This document shows positions 9,142 to 17,319 of a stretch of DNA of 64,000 nt, piece after piece. Each line of letters starts with the position of its first letter. The stretch's first letter is position 1. A program made the position numbers and the translations under genes. The DNA lies in the NCBI GenBank assembly GCA_026388315.1, contig JAPLKA010000110.1, positions 62,001 through 126,000 of the forward strand, written 5' to 3'. The notes under the pieces were generated by a model. The model had not been told where the DNA came from and did not search any database. It was given only the letters and a program-made list of their open reading frames with translations. The stretch comes from Pseudomonadota bacterium. GTDB lineage: Bacteria; Desulfobacterota; Syntrophorhabdia; Syntrophorhabdales; Syntrophorhabdaceae.

Positions 9142-10452
9142 ATGAGTTTTAGTTCATTTAAGCTTCATCCACAAATAGCAGCCGGTGTCAAGGCACTCGG
9201 CTACCAGATCCCGACTCCTATCCAGGTACAGGCGATCCCGCCCGTCCTTGCAGGCAAAGACGTTATGGGCCTCGCCCAGACCGGGACCGGCAAAACAGCG
9301 GCATTCGTGCTGCCGATTCTGGAGCATCTGCTCCCGGGTCCACGCGGCAAGGTGCGCTCCCTTATCATTGCGCCCACACGTGAACTGGCAGAACAGATCC
9401 ATGTATCGATCGGAGAACTGGGGCGCAATACGCATCTGACAAGCTGTACGATTTACGGCGGCGTGGGTGTGAACCCGCAGGTCCAGAAACTGCGAGCCGG
9501 CGTTGACATTGTTGTTGCCTGTCCCGGCCGGTTACTCGATCACCTTAACCAGAGGACCATCAACCTTGCGAATCTGGAAGTCCTTGTTCTTGACGAAGCG
9601 GACCGAATGTTCGATATGGGCTTTCTCCCCGACATCAGGCGGATCATCAAACAATTGCCCAGTAAGCGGCAGACGCTGATGTTCTCAGCCACCATGGCCG
9701 ACAGTATCCGAAAACTGACGGACGAAGTGCTGCATAATCCTGTTACGGTAAAGATCGGTAATACGACCCCGGCAAACACGGTCTCACATGCCCTTTATCC
9801 GGTTGCGCAGCATCTGAAGACCGGTCTCCTAATGGAACTCCTCAAGCAGACCGATACGGAATCGATCCTGATTTTCGCACGCACCAAGCACAGGGCAAAA
9901 CGCGTCGGCCAGGAGCTGCAGAAGGCAGGATACAGGGCTGCCTCGCTCCAGGGGAATCTGTCGCAGAACAAGCGCCAGGGCGCCCTCGACGGCTTCCGCA
10001 ATGGCTCATACCAGATACTGGTGGCAACGGATATCGCGGCCCGCGGCATCGATGTATTGAGCATATCTCATGTCATCAACTATGATATGCCGGATACAAC
10101 GGATGCGTACACGCACCGCATCGGCCGGACCGGCCGCGCCGCAAAGACCGGAGACGCCTTCACCTTTGTCAGCCAGGAGGACGAGCCCCAGGTAAAGAGC
10201 ATCGAACGCGTGCTGGGCAAGAAGATCGAGCGGCGCATACTGAAGGGTTTTGATTATACGAAAGCAGCGCCGGCAAGGAATACCGAATTCGCGCGGTCGC
10301 CGCAGCCCCGCAGGGCGCAGCCGAAACCAGGGCAGTCCGTCGTACGCACGAATACGGGGGCCCGGCCCAACACAAGTTCAGCCCGCCCGGCCCGCGGTGC
10401 CGCTTCCGGAACCAAAGCCACAGCATCGCCTCATAACAGAAGGTGGCCTTAA
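9142..10452 (+). CDS. DEAD-box RNA helicase, RhlE type
   Basis: 436 residues with helicase motifs in order: Q-motif PTPIQVQAIP, Walker A AQTGTGKT, PTRELA, Walker B DEAD, SAT, ARGID and HRIGRTGRA. The C-terminal tail is basic and Pro/Ala/Arg rich and probably binds RNA. The likely role is ATP-driven remodelling of structured RNA in ribosome assembly or mRNA decay. Codon use here is more GC-rich than the neighbours, with frequent GCG, CCG and CGC codons, which may hint at transfer. A ribosome site GAAGGTG precedes ATG 9142. Confidence 0.93.
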   Translation: MSFSSFKLHPQIAAGVKALGYQIPTPIQVQAIPPVLAGKDVMGLAQTGTGKTAAFVLPILEHLLPGPRGKVRSLIIAPTRELAEQIHVSIGELGRNTHLTSCTIYGGVGVNPQVQKLRAGVDIVVACPGRLLDHLNQRTINLANLEVLVLDEADRMFDMGFLPDIRRIIKQLPSKRQTLMFSATMADSIRKLTDEVLHNPVTVKIGNTTPANTVSHALYPVAQHLKTGLLMELLKQTDTESILIFARTKHRAKRVGQELQKAGYRAASLQGNLSQNKRQGALDGFRNGSYQILVATDIAARGIDVLSISHVINYDMPDTTDAYTHRIGRTGRAAKTGDAFTFVSQEDEPQVKSIERVLGKKIERRILKGFDYTKAAPARNTEFARSPQPRRAQPKPGQSVVRTNTGARPNTSSARPARGAASGTKATASPHNRRWP

Positions 10453-10781
10453 CAAGGGTAGGATAACGTTCTTTAAAAACTAAGTTCCACAAAAATAGTT
10501 GATAGTTTATAGTTGAACCCCCACATAATAATACTAATCATCTCAAATCAGCATCAGTGATTTTGTCTGTTTTTAACTTAAAACTTAAAACTTGGAACTT
10601 AAAACTGCCACAGCCCCAATGCCCGCACCCGTTAAGGAAAACCCTGGCAATAAAAAGCCCCCTCAGGTGTGAGCAGGAAAAATATCAGGTTCATTTACTT
10701 ATTCATCCGTTCTCGGATTTGCATTGATAAACAAGTGCATTCTCTGTTAATTTTATATAAAAATTAGAGGAATTGTGGGGA
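10453..10781. repeat. Intergenic repeats: heptad families and a dispersed block
   Basis: No gene seen. Around 10495-10515 are ATAGTTG-type heptads; 10516-10575 is a block that recurs at 29946-30003 (both contain CCCCCACATAATAATACTAA and AGTGATTTTGTCTGTTTTTAA); 10574-10608 is an AACTTAA/AACTTGG heptad tract. The promoter of the sigma-54 activator should lie in the last 100 bp, but no clear box was found. Confidence 0.65.
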
Positions 10782-12194
10782 ATGGAAAAACTCAGAAAAC
10801 ATATTAAGAAATTTGCAAAAGACCTCGAAGCTATCATAGAAAATACCTATGACGGGCTTTATATCACGGATGGCGATGCCAATACTCTTATGATAAACCA
10901 GGCCTACGAGAGGATAGCTGGTATCAAGCGTGAAGAGGTGCTCGGCAAAAACATGAGGGACCTTGTTGCCTCAGGTGTAATTGACCGTTCCGTGAGTGTG
11001 GAGGTAATTGAAAAGAAGAAACTGGTTACCATTATGCAGGAATTGAGGAATGGGAAAAAGGTGCTTGTAACAGGTAGTCCCGTTTTTGATAAAGACAACG
11101 GCACGATTGTCCTCGTTGTGACGAATGTAAGGGATATCACGGAACTCATGGAGTTAAAAGACAAGCTGCATGAGCGGACACTTGAAGCGAACCATTATCT
11201 GGCAGAGCTTGACAAGATGAAGATCCTTCAGCAGCAGAAGATAAAATTTGCAACAAAGAGTAAAAAGATTCTTGAAATTCTGGAATTGGCAATAAAGGCC
11301 GCCCAATTTGATTCAAATATTTTGATAACGGGTGAATCCGGTGTGGGCAAAGGGCTCATGACGAGGCTTATCCATGAATCAAGCAGCAGAAAAGGCCAGC
11401 CATTTATCGTGATTAACTGTGCCGGCATCCCCGAAGACCTCTTTGAAAGTGAGCTCTTCGGCTACGACCCCGGTGCTTTCTCCGGTGCGAGTACGAAAGG
11501 GAAAAAGGGACTTCTTGAGGTGGCCGATAAGGGCTCGGTTTTTCTGGATGAAATAGGTGATATGAGCCTGAGACTCCAGTCAAAACTATTACGTGTTATT
11601 GAAGAGAAAGAGATGACGAGGCTTGGCTCCACGAAAACAGTAAAGCTTAATATAAGGATTATATCTGCCACGAACCAGGATATGGCCGCCCTTATTGAGC
11701 ATAAGAAGTTCAGGCAGGATTTATATTTCCGCCTTAATACCATTTCTTTTGTGATCCCGCCATTACGGGAGCGCACCGAAGATATAATACCCCTGATACA
11801 ATATTTCACCGAACGGCTTAATGAGCGGTACAATATGAAAAAACATTTTAATCCTCAGACTACGCAGTTGCTCATGCTTTATCCATTCCCCGGTAATGTG
11901 AGGGAGCTTTCCAACATTATCGAGCAGGCGTTTCTGATCAGTAAAAATGACCTGATAGATGTTGAGGATCTCCCTCTTCAGGTGAGGGGCGCCGTGGATT
12001 CGCAACGCATCTTCATAGATAGTGGAAACAGGTCGTATAACGAAATCGTGAACCTCATGGAGTACAGGGTTCTCAAGAATGCAATCGAGAAATACGGGAG
12101 CACCCATAAGGTTGCAAAAAATCTGAAAATCAGCCAGAGCACGATTGTCCGCAAGATGAAAAAATTGAATATCAGGCCATCCGATGCAGATTAG
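10782..12194 (+). CDS. PAS domain sigma-54-dependent transcriptional activator (Fis-type HTH)
   Basis: 470 residues: an N-terminal PAS sensor (about 12-125), a linker helix, an AAA+ sigma-54 activator domain (Walker A GESGVGKG, Walker B GSVFLDEIGDM, arginine-finger region and LRERTEDI), and a C-terminal Fis-like HTH (about 420-465, HKVAKNLKISQSTIVRKMKK). The sigma-54-contacting loop reads GAFSGA instead of GAFTGA and is preceded by YDPGAF. Start ATG 10782 is preferred; TTG 10773 is an alternative. The PAS domain probably senses a small ligand. Downstream, two operons carry sigma-54 promoters with a shared palindrome, so this is probably their regulator (inference). Confidence 0.92.
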   Translation: MEKLRKHIKKFAKDLEAIIENTYDGLYITDGDANTLMINQAYERIAGIKREEVLGKNMRDLVASGVIDRSVSVEVIEKKKLVTIMQELRNGKKVLVTGSPVFDKDNGTIVLVVTNVRDITELMELKDKLHERTLEANHYLAELDKMKILQQQKIKFATKSKKILEILELAIKAAQFDSNILITGESGVGKGLMTRLIHESSSRKGQPFIVINCAGIPEDLFESELFGYDPGAFSGASTKGKKGLLEVADKGSVFLDEIGDMSLRLQSKLLRVIEEKEMTRLGSTKTVKLNIRIISATNQDMAALIEHKKFRQDLYFRLNTISFVIPPLRERTEDIIPLIQYFTERLNERYNMKKHFNPQTTQLLMLYPFPGNVRELSNIIEQAFLISKNDLIDVEDLPLQVRGAVDSQRIFIDSGNRSYNEIVNLMEYRVLKNAIEKYGSTHKVAKNLKISQSTIVRKMKKLNIRPSDAD

Positions 12195-12203
12195 AATTAA
12201 AAC

Positions 12204-12219
12204 GATGCATAATTGCATC
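12204..12219. promoter_or_regulatory. Palindromic upstream activator site, copy 1
   Basis: The 16-bp sequence GATGCATAATTGCATC (GATGCA-N4-TGCATC) is centred about 190 bp upstream of the sigma-54 promoter at 12403. Its exact reverse complement occurs at 17103-17118 before the second sigma-54 promoter. It is followed after 6 nt by seven T, so copy 1 could also act as a weak terminator of the activator gene. Confidence 0.65.
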
Positions 12220-12263
12220 AAAGCGTTTTTTTCAGATCGCTTACAGTTTTCCTTCAACTTGTT

Positions 12264-12283
12264 ATTCCTGCGAAAGCAGGAAT
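12264..12283. repeat. Small hairpin repeat
   Basis: ATTCCTGC-GAAA-GCAGGAAT forms an 8-bp stem with a GAAA tetraloop. Hairpins of this type are common dispersed intergenic repeats in proteobacterial genomes; only one copy was noticed here. Confidence 0.5.
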
Positions 12284-12401
12284 GAATAGCCTTTTTAAAA
12301 TTACCGGATTTCCGTTATCATAACAGTCATTACGAGCGTCTGCAGGGTATGTAACTCATCATTCAAAACTGTCGTTAAACTGCTTGACAGAAATATGTCC
12401 A

Positions 12402-12419
12402 GTGGCATATAAATTGCTT
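12402..12419 (+). promoter_or_regulatory. Sigma-54 promoter of the liv operon
   Basis: TGGCATATAAATTGCT matches the -24/-12 consensus, with GG at 12404-12405 and GC at 12416-12417 (12-nt register). Transcription should start near 12429, about 40 bp before livJ ATG. Confidence 0.82.
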
Positions 12420-12468
12420 GGTTAAAGGAAGTGGTTTTATTGCTTCAAAATTCATAGAGGAGGTTTTC

Positions 12469-13713
12469 ATGAAACGCAAGCTCATTTCGTTATTGCTTAT
12501 TTTAGCAGTATTGGCCCCTCTTACAGCCGTTTATGGTGCCGAAACAATCAAGATCGGTGCGCTTTACACCATGACAGGCCGTGGAGGACAGTATGGCAAG
12601 GACTCAGAGGTTGCCATCAAGATTGCACTGGATGAAGTGAATGCAAAGGGGTTGCCGGGGGGCGCCAAGTTAGATGTGATAATTACCGATGACAAAAACC
12701 CCCAGTATGCTGTCAGTGTGGCGAAACGCTATATTACGGATGAAAAGTGTAAATTTCTTTTTGGTATCATCTCTACTGGTATTGGTCTTGCGGTCACAGA
12801 AGTGAGCAAAGAGTATAAAGTAATCTTTGTGGGCACTGACCATGCCGGAACAGACTTGACTGCCAACAAATTCCAGAAATATTATTTCAGAACCAGCAAC
12901 AACACCTTCCAGTCTATGATGGCAGGGGCATACTACCTGAAAGACGAAGTGAAGAACTGGAAAAAGATTGCCTATATCGGCCCTGATTATGCCTATGGTC
13001 GTGACCAGTTGATGGAATTGAAATGGGGTTTGGATAAATTAGGCGTTAAGTATCAGCTTGTTGGTGAATACTGGCCGAAACTCTACGAACCCGATTATAC
13101 GTCTTATATAACTGCTATTATTAAGGCAGCCCCTGATATTCTTGTTAACGGCATGTGGGGCGGAGATACAGTTTCCTTTATTAAACAGGCAAAACCATAC
13201 AAACTTTTTGAAAAAATGAAATATTTCCATGTAGATGCAGGCGGAAATTATGAAGCGCTTGCAGCCCTTGGAGCTGATATGCCTGAAGGGATCATTATGT
13301 CTGCCCGTCACCACAATAACTGGCCCGAAACATCGGCTAACAAGGCCTATGTGCAAAAATTCTATAAAGCAGCCGGCAGGTATCCATCATACGCAGCGGA
13401 AGGCGCCTATGTGGGTATCCATGTGATCGCTGAGGCGATAAGAAAGGTTGGCAATGCAAACGATACAGAAGCCCTGGTTAAAGCTATGGAAGGCATGAAG
13501 ATCCAGACTCCGGAAGATCCACCAGGATTTATCTCCTATATCGATCCAAAGACACACCAGATCGTTCAAGTCCAGGCGATTGGCACGACAGTAAAGAATG
13601 ACAAATTCCCGCCGGCAAAGTATATGTTGGGTAACTTTAAAGTGTACCCTGCTGACAAACTGTGGCCAAGTTTTGAATACATTGACTATATGACAAAAGT
13701 GAAAGGTAAATAA
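12469..13713 (+). CDS. livJ: LIV-type ABC transporter substrate-binding protein
   Basis: 414 residues of the Peripla_BP_6 (LivJ/HAAT) family. A signal peptide ends at about AVYGA-ETIK (residue 24); the mature protein starts with IKIGALYTMTGRGGQYGKD, typical of this family, and includes YIGPDYAYGRDQ. It binds a small carboxylate or amino acid in the periplasm. ATG 12469 follows GAGGAGG. As the first gene after the sigma-54 promoter it heads livJHMGF. The ligand is unknown; the co-regulated 4-hydroxybutyryl-CoA genes point to a C4 acid or its precursor rather than Leu/Ile/Val (inference). Confidence 0.9.
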   Translation: MKRKLISLLLILAVLAPLTAVYGAETIKIGALYTMTGRGGQYGKDSEVAIKIALDEVNAKGLPGGAKLDVIITDDKNPQYAVSVAKRYITDEKCKFLFGIISTGIGLAVTEVSKEYKVIFVGTDHAGTDLTANKFQKYYFRTSNNTFQSMMAGAYYLKDEVKNWKKIAYIGPDYAYGRDQLMELKWGLDKLGVKYQLVGEYWPKLYEPDYTSYITAIIKAAPDILVNGMWGGDTVSFIKQAKPYKLFEKMKYFHVDAGGNYEALAALGADMPEGIIMSARHHNNWPETSANKAYVQKFYKAAGRYPSYAAEGAYVGIHVIAEAIRKVGNANDTEALVKAMEGMKIQTPEDPPGFISYIDPKTHQIVQVQAIGTTVKNDKFPPAKYMLGNFKVYPADKLWPSFEYIDYMTKVKGK

Positions 13714-13740
13714 ATTCAGTAAAGGGAGCAGGGTTCAGGT

Positions 13741-14625
13741 ATGGACTTTAATACATTAATTGCACAGTTTGTTAGTGGTCTTTCTGTTGCCATGTTGTTA
13801 TTTCTCGTCGCAAGCGGTCTTACACTCATATTCGGAGTGGTAAACGTCCTGAACTTCGCACATGGTTCCTTCTATCTTCTGGGCACATATTTTACCTACC
13901 AGCTTATGCAGATGTTCAACAATTTCTGGGTAGGGCTTCTAGTTGGTGTTATAGGTGCGGGGATAGTAGGGATGGTGATCGAAGTTCTTTTCCTCAGGCG
14001 TATTTACGGGAGGGACCAGGAAGGCGCTTTCCAATTGCTCATGACATACGCATTCATACTCATCATTGACGACGTGGTAAAATTTATCTGGGGTCCAGAG
14101 TATAAGACCATACCTAAGCCCGATGCCCTTATGGGCTCTTTGAACATAGGAACTACAGTGGTTCCGACTTACAATGTTTTCATCATAGTAGTTGGCTTAC
14201 TTGTTGTTTTGTTCGCGTGGTACTTTCTCACGAAAACGGACAAAGGAAAAATGGTGAGGGCTTCGTCTCTCGACAGAAACATGCTTGGTCTGCTCGGAAC
14301 GAATGTACCCATGATCATGACGCTCGTTTTTGGAGTGGCAACGGCCATGGGCGGACTCGCAGGGATTCTGGCGGCACCGCTCCGAACCGTTACACCCGGC
14401 GCTGGAGTTGAAGTGATTATTGACTCTATGATCGTAGTAGTAATCGGTGGTTTCGGCAATTTCTGGGGTGCCCTGCTGGGCGCTTTAATTATTGGTGAAG
14501 TTCTCTCTTTCGGAATTCTCTGGATGCCGGAATTGGCTACCGTCCTTACCTTTATCGTTATGATTATAGTCTTGATCGTGAAACCCGAAGGACTTCTTGC
14601 GAAAAAGATGGTGGGGAGGAAATAG
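13741..14625 (+). CDS. livH: LIV-type ABC transporter permease LivH
   Basis: 294 residues, about eight membrane helices. The opening SGLTLIFGVVNVLNFAHG is the LivH signature, and the EAA-like loop includes GTNVPMIMTLVFGVATAMGG. It pairs with LivM to form the channel of the importer. It starts 27 bp after livJ and ends just before the livM start. Confidence 0.92.
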   Translation: MDFNTLIAQFVSGLSVAMLLFLVASGLTLIFGVVNVLNFAHGSFYLLGTYFTYQLMQMFNNFWVGLLVGVIGAGIVGMVIEVLFLRRIYGRDQEGAFQLLMTYAFILIIDDVVKFIWGPEYKTIPKPDALMGSLNIGTTVVPTYNVFIIVVGLLVVLFAWYFLTKTDKGKMVRASSLDRNMLGLLGTNVPMIMTLVFGVATAMGGLAGILAAPLRTVTPGAGVEVIIDSMIVVVIGGFGNFWGALLGALIIGEVLSFGILWMPELATVLTFIVMIIVLIVKPEGLLAKKMVGRK

Positions 14626-14629
14626 CGCT

Positions 14630-15595
14630 GTGAAAAAATTAAAAGACTATCTGCCCTGGATAGCATATTTTGTATTTTTTCTTGGAATACTTATTGTAAA
14701 TCCTGGTACACATTATATCCACCTCGTTTCAAGGGTTATTATTTTCAGTCTTTATGCCGTAGCCTTTAATCTTTTATTTGGAACAACGGGGCTTGTATCA
14801 TTCGGGCATGCGCTTTTTTACGGGATAGGCGCCTATATTACCGGTATGCTTGTCAAGGCAACAGGCCCGGAATATTTTCTCCTTTTCATAGTACTCGGGG
14901 CAGCAGGCGCCGCTTTTGTCTCTGTTTTCATCGGTCTTTTAACCCTCAGGTTAACGGGCGTCTACTTTACTATGCTTACGTTGGCCTTTGCTCAACTGGT
15001 ATGGGGTCTTACCTTTAAACTTTATCACTTCACAGGTGGCGACGACGGTATACAGGCAATAGCCAAACCTGCCATGCTCACCGGAGGTGTAACAAAATAC
15101 TATCTCTTCAGTTTTGTAGTGGTCACTATCTGCATGTATATTTTGTGGAGGATACGGAAGTCCCCATTCGGATCTGTTCTCAACTGTATAAGGCAGAATC
15201 CTCAAAGGATAACGTTCCTCGGCTTGAATGTATATAAAAATCAGCTCAAGGCGTTTGTTATATCGGCCTTCTTTGCAGGGGTAGCAGGCGGGCTTTATGC
15301 CGGTCTTGATGGAAGTATCCATCCTGATATGCTGCACTGGCCAACATCAGGCAATGCGATCCTCATGGCAACGATCGGTGGTATGGGTACATTCTTCGGT
15401 CCTGTCATAGGTGCGGCGATCCTTACGGGATTGGAAGAAATAGTCGGGAAATACACTGAATACTGGTCATTCAGTATCGGTGTGGTAGTGCTTATTGTTG
15501 TCCTTCTGTTCCCAAGAGGTGTACTGGGGATTAAACGTTTGGCTGGCAACAAGAACAAAGAGGAAAAGGAGACAGAAGTTGTCTGTAATTCTTGA
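14630..15595 (+). CDS. livM: LIV-type ABC transporter permease LivM
   Basis: 321 residues with LivM signatures (FNLLFGTTGLVSFGHALFYG, FAGVAGGLYA, GGMGTFFGPVIGA). I chose the GTG at 14630 because GGGGAGGA lies 9 nt upstream, at the end of livH; an earlier ATG at 14597 would overlap livH and add a non-hydrophobic tail. The 3' end overlaps the livG start. Confidence 0.9.
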   Translation: MKKLKDYLPWIAYFVFFLGILIVNPGTHYIHLVSRVIIFSLYAVAFNLLFGTTGLVSFGHALFYGIGAYITGMLVKATGPEYFLLFIVLGAAGAAFVSVFIGLLTLRLTGVYFTMLTLAFAQLVWGLTFKLYHFTGGDDGIQAIAKPAMLTGGVTKYYLFSFVVVTICMYILWRIRKSPFGSVLNCIRQNPQRITFLGLNVYKNQLKAFVISAFFAGVAGGLYAGLDGSIHPDMLHWPTSGNAILMATIGGMGTFFGPVIGAAILTGLEEIVGKYTEYWSFSIGVVVLIVVLLFPRGVLGIKRLAGNKNKEEKETEVVCNS

Positions 15596-16334
15596 AATTA
15601 AAAATCTTGACAAACATTTCGGCGGCATTCATGTGACGAACCATGTAAACATCAGTGTCAAAAAAGGCGAGATGTCCGCAATTATCGGGCCTAACGGGGC
15701 CGGGAAAACAACCTTTTTCAATCTTATAACGGGTTTTATCCCCTCTGATGACGGGAGCGTTGTATACGAAGATCAGGATATAACAAAGGAAAGACCGGAA
15801 AAAATAGTAAAACTTGGGATGGTCCGCGCCTTTCAGGTATCGAGCCTTTTTCTCGAGGAAACGGTCTTTGATAATGTATATCTGGCAGCACTTGCTAATT
15901 TCAGAAAGAATGCAAAGATTTTTGCCGACAGAATGGCTTTCAAGGATGCCCGCGAACATACGGAGTTTATCCTTGATAAAATCGGGCTTTCCCATTGCAA
16001 AGAGCTGAAGGCTTCAGAATTATCACACGGAGATACGAAGATTCTTGATATCGCAATAGCATTAACATTGAACCCGAAAATATTGCTGCTCGATGAGCCG
16101 ACTGCAGGTATGGCGCCTGATGAGCGGATAAAGATGATGCACCTCCTGAAAGAACTCCATAAATTTTTCCAGTTAACGACGATTTTTATCGAGCATGATA
16201 TGGATATGGTTTTCGGTATCGCTGAAACGATCAGGGTATTGGTGCAGGGGCAGCTTATCGCCGAAGGACCACCCGATTACATACGCAACCACGAAACTGT
16301 AATTGAAGCCTATCTCGGGAAAGAGGTGTTGTGA
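15579..16334 (+). CDS. livG: LIV-type ABC transporter ATPase LivG
   Basis: 251 residues with Walker A GPNGAGKTT, Q-loop, Walker B ILLLDEPTAGM and the H-loop EHDMDMVF. The usual LSGG signature is replaced by LSHGDTK, a variant seen in LivG proteins. The most likely start is TTG 15579, which has AAGGAGA 6-7 nt upstream and leads directly into SVILEIKNL; the upstream ATG gives residues unlike the family. It overlaps livM by 17 bp. Confidence 0.9.
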   Translation: MSVILEIKNLDKHFGGIHVTNHVNISVKKGEMSAIIGPNGAGKTTFFNLITGFIPSDDGSVVYEDQDITKERPEKIVKLGMVRAFQVSSLFLEETVFDNVYLAALANFRKNAKIFADRMAFKDAREHTEFILDKIGLSHCKELKASELSHGDTKILDIAIALTLNPKILLLDEPTAGMAPDERIKMMHLLKELHKFFQLTTIFIEHDMDMVFGIAETIRVLVQGQLIAEGPPDYIRNHETVIEAYLGKEVL

Positions 16335-16335
16335 A

Positions 16336-17046
16336 ATGTCCGATTTTTTAGTCGCTGAAAATATCAATTCCTATTACGGAAAAAGCCACATATTGTTCGA
16401 TGTAAGCTTTATTGCCCACGAAGGTGAGACGCTTTGCCTCATGGGTCGAAACGGTGCAGGTAAGAGCACAACCTTTAAAAGCCTTGTCATGGACATTGTG
16501 CCAAAAAAAGGGAAGGTATATTTTAAAGGGCAGGATATTACGGGCATGAAAACGTTTAAGATTGCCCGTCTCGGTCTTGGCCTTGTTCCCGAGGACCGTA
16601 AGATTTTCGGGCCTCTCACGGTAAAAGAAAATTTGACCCTGGGTACCTCAATGGGTAAAGACAGAAAAGGTATCTGGAACCTTGATCTGGTGTATGAGTT
16701 TTTCCCTGTTCTGAAGGATTTTCAGTCCAGGGCGGGCGGAACGTTATCCGGTGGTGAGCAGCAGATGCTCACCATAGCGAGAACCCTCATGGGGAACCCG
16801 TTGGTGCTCCTCCTTGATGAACCCACCGAAGGGTTGAGCCCCGTCATGGTAAAAAATTTGAAAGACCTCGTTCTGAAACTGAAAGAGGTAGGGACTACGA
16901 TACTGCTTTCAGAACAAAACATCAAATTCGCCATTGCTGTTTCAGATTGTGTTGCCATCATCGACAAAGGTCACATCAGGTATGAAGCGGACATTGAAAC
17001 ATTCAAAAAAGACGACGCCATAAAGAAACAGTATCTGGCAGTTTAA
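16336..17046 (+). CDS. livF: LIV-type ABC transporter ATPase LivF
   Basis: 236 residues with Walker A GRNGAGKST, signature LSGGEQQM, Walker B VLLLDEPTEGLSP and the LivF-type ending with a switch His replaced by SEQN. ATG 16336 overlaps nothing and lies 1 bp after the livG stop, so the two ATPases are translationally coupled. It powers the importer together with LivG. Confidence 0.92.
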   Translation: MSDFLVAENINSYYGKSHILFDVSFIAHEGETLCLMGRNGAGKSTTFKSLVMDIVPKKGKVYFKGQDITGMKTFKIARLGLGLVPEDRKIFGPLTVKENLTLGTSMGKDRKGIWNLDLVYEFFPVLKDFQSRAGGTLSGGEQQMLTIARTLMGNPLVLLLDEPTEGLSPVMVKNLKDLVLKLKEVGTTILLSEQNIKFAIAVSDCVAIIDKGHIRYEADIETFKKDDAIKKQYLAV

Positions 17047-17102
17047 GGAAGTTGTCAGCAATCAGCAATCAGTTGTCGGCAAAAACCAACTCAAAGGTTA
17101 TT

Positions 17103-17118
17103 GATGCAATTATGCATC
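17103..17118. promoter_or_regulatory. Palindromic upstream activator site, copy 2
   Basis: GATGCAATTATGCATC is the exact reverse complement of the 12204-12219 element. It is centred about 147 bp upstream of the sigma-54 -24 box at 17258, a usual distance for enhancer-binding proteins. No T-run follows this copy, so a terminator role does not explain it. Confidence 0.7.
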
Positions 17119-17217
17119 ACCATATTTCTGCCAAGTGCGAATCTAATTATAGCACTACCTCTGCTTGGCCAGCAACTGTAATTGTGGCACTTGAAAGCCT
17201 ACATGCTATTAGGTTTA

Positions 17218-17250
17218 GCTGACCCCTGACCGCTGACCCCTGACCGCTGC
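17218..17250. repeat. CTGACCC-type heptad repeat
   Basis: Four to five degenerate heptads (CTGACCC, CTGACCG) in tandem directly upstream of the sigma-54 promoter. The same unit occurs in cusA (45262-45296, 46423-46485), between cusC and cusB (49165-49230) and before cusC (50499-50545). Confidence 0.8.
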
Positions 17251-17255
17251 CCATA

Positions 17256-17273
17256 TTGGCATGTAAATTGCTT
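17256..17273 (+). promoter_or_regulatory. Sigma-54 promoter of the 4-hydroxybutyryl-CoA operon
   Basis: TGGCATGTAAATTGCT matches the -24/-12 consensus, with GG at 17258-17259 and GC at 17270-17271. It shares TGGCAT and TAAATTGCT with the liv promoter at 12403. The abfD ATG lies 48 bp further on. Confidence 0.82.
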
Positions 17274-17319
17274 ATTAAGTTATTGTAACATATAAAAAAA
17301 TGAACGAGGAGGGATTGAC

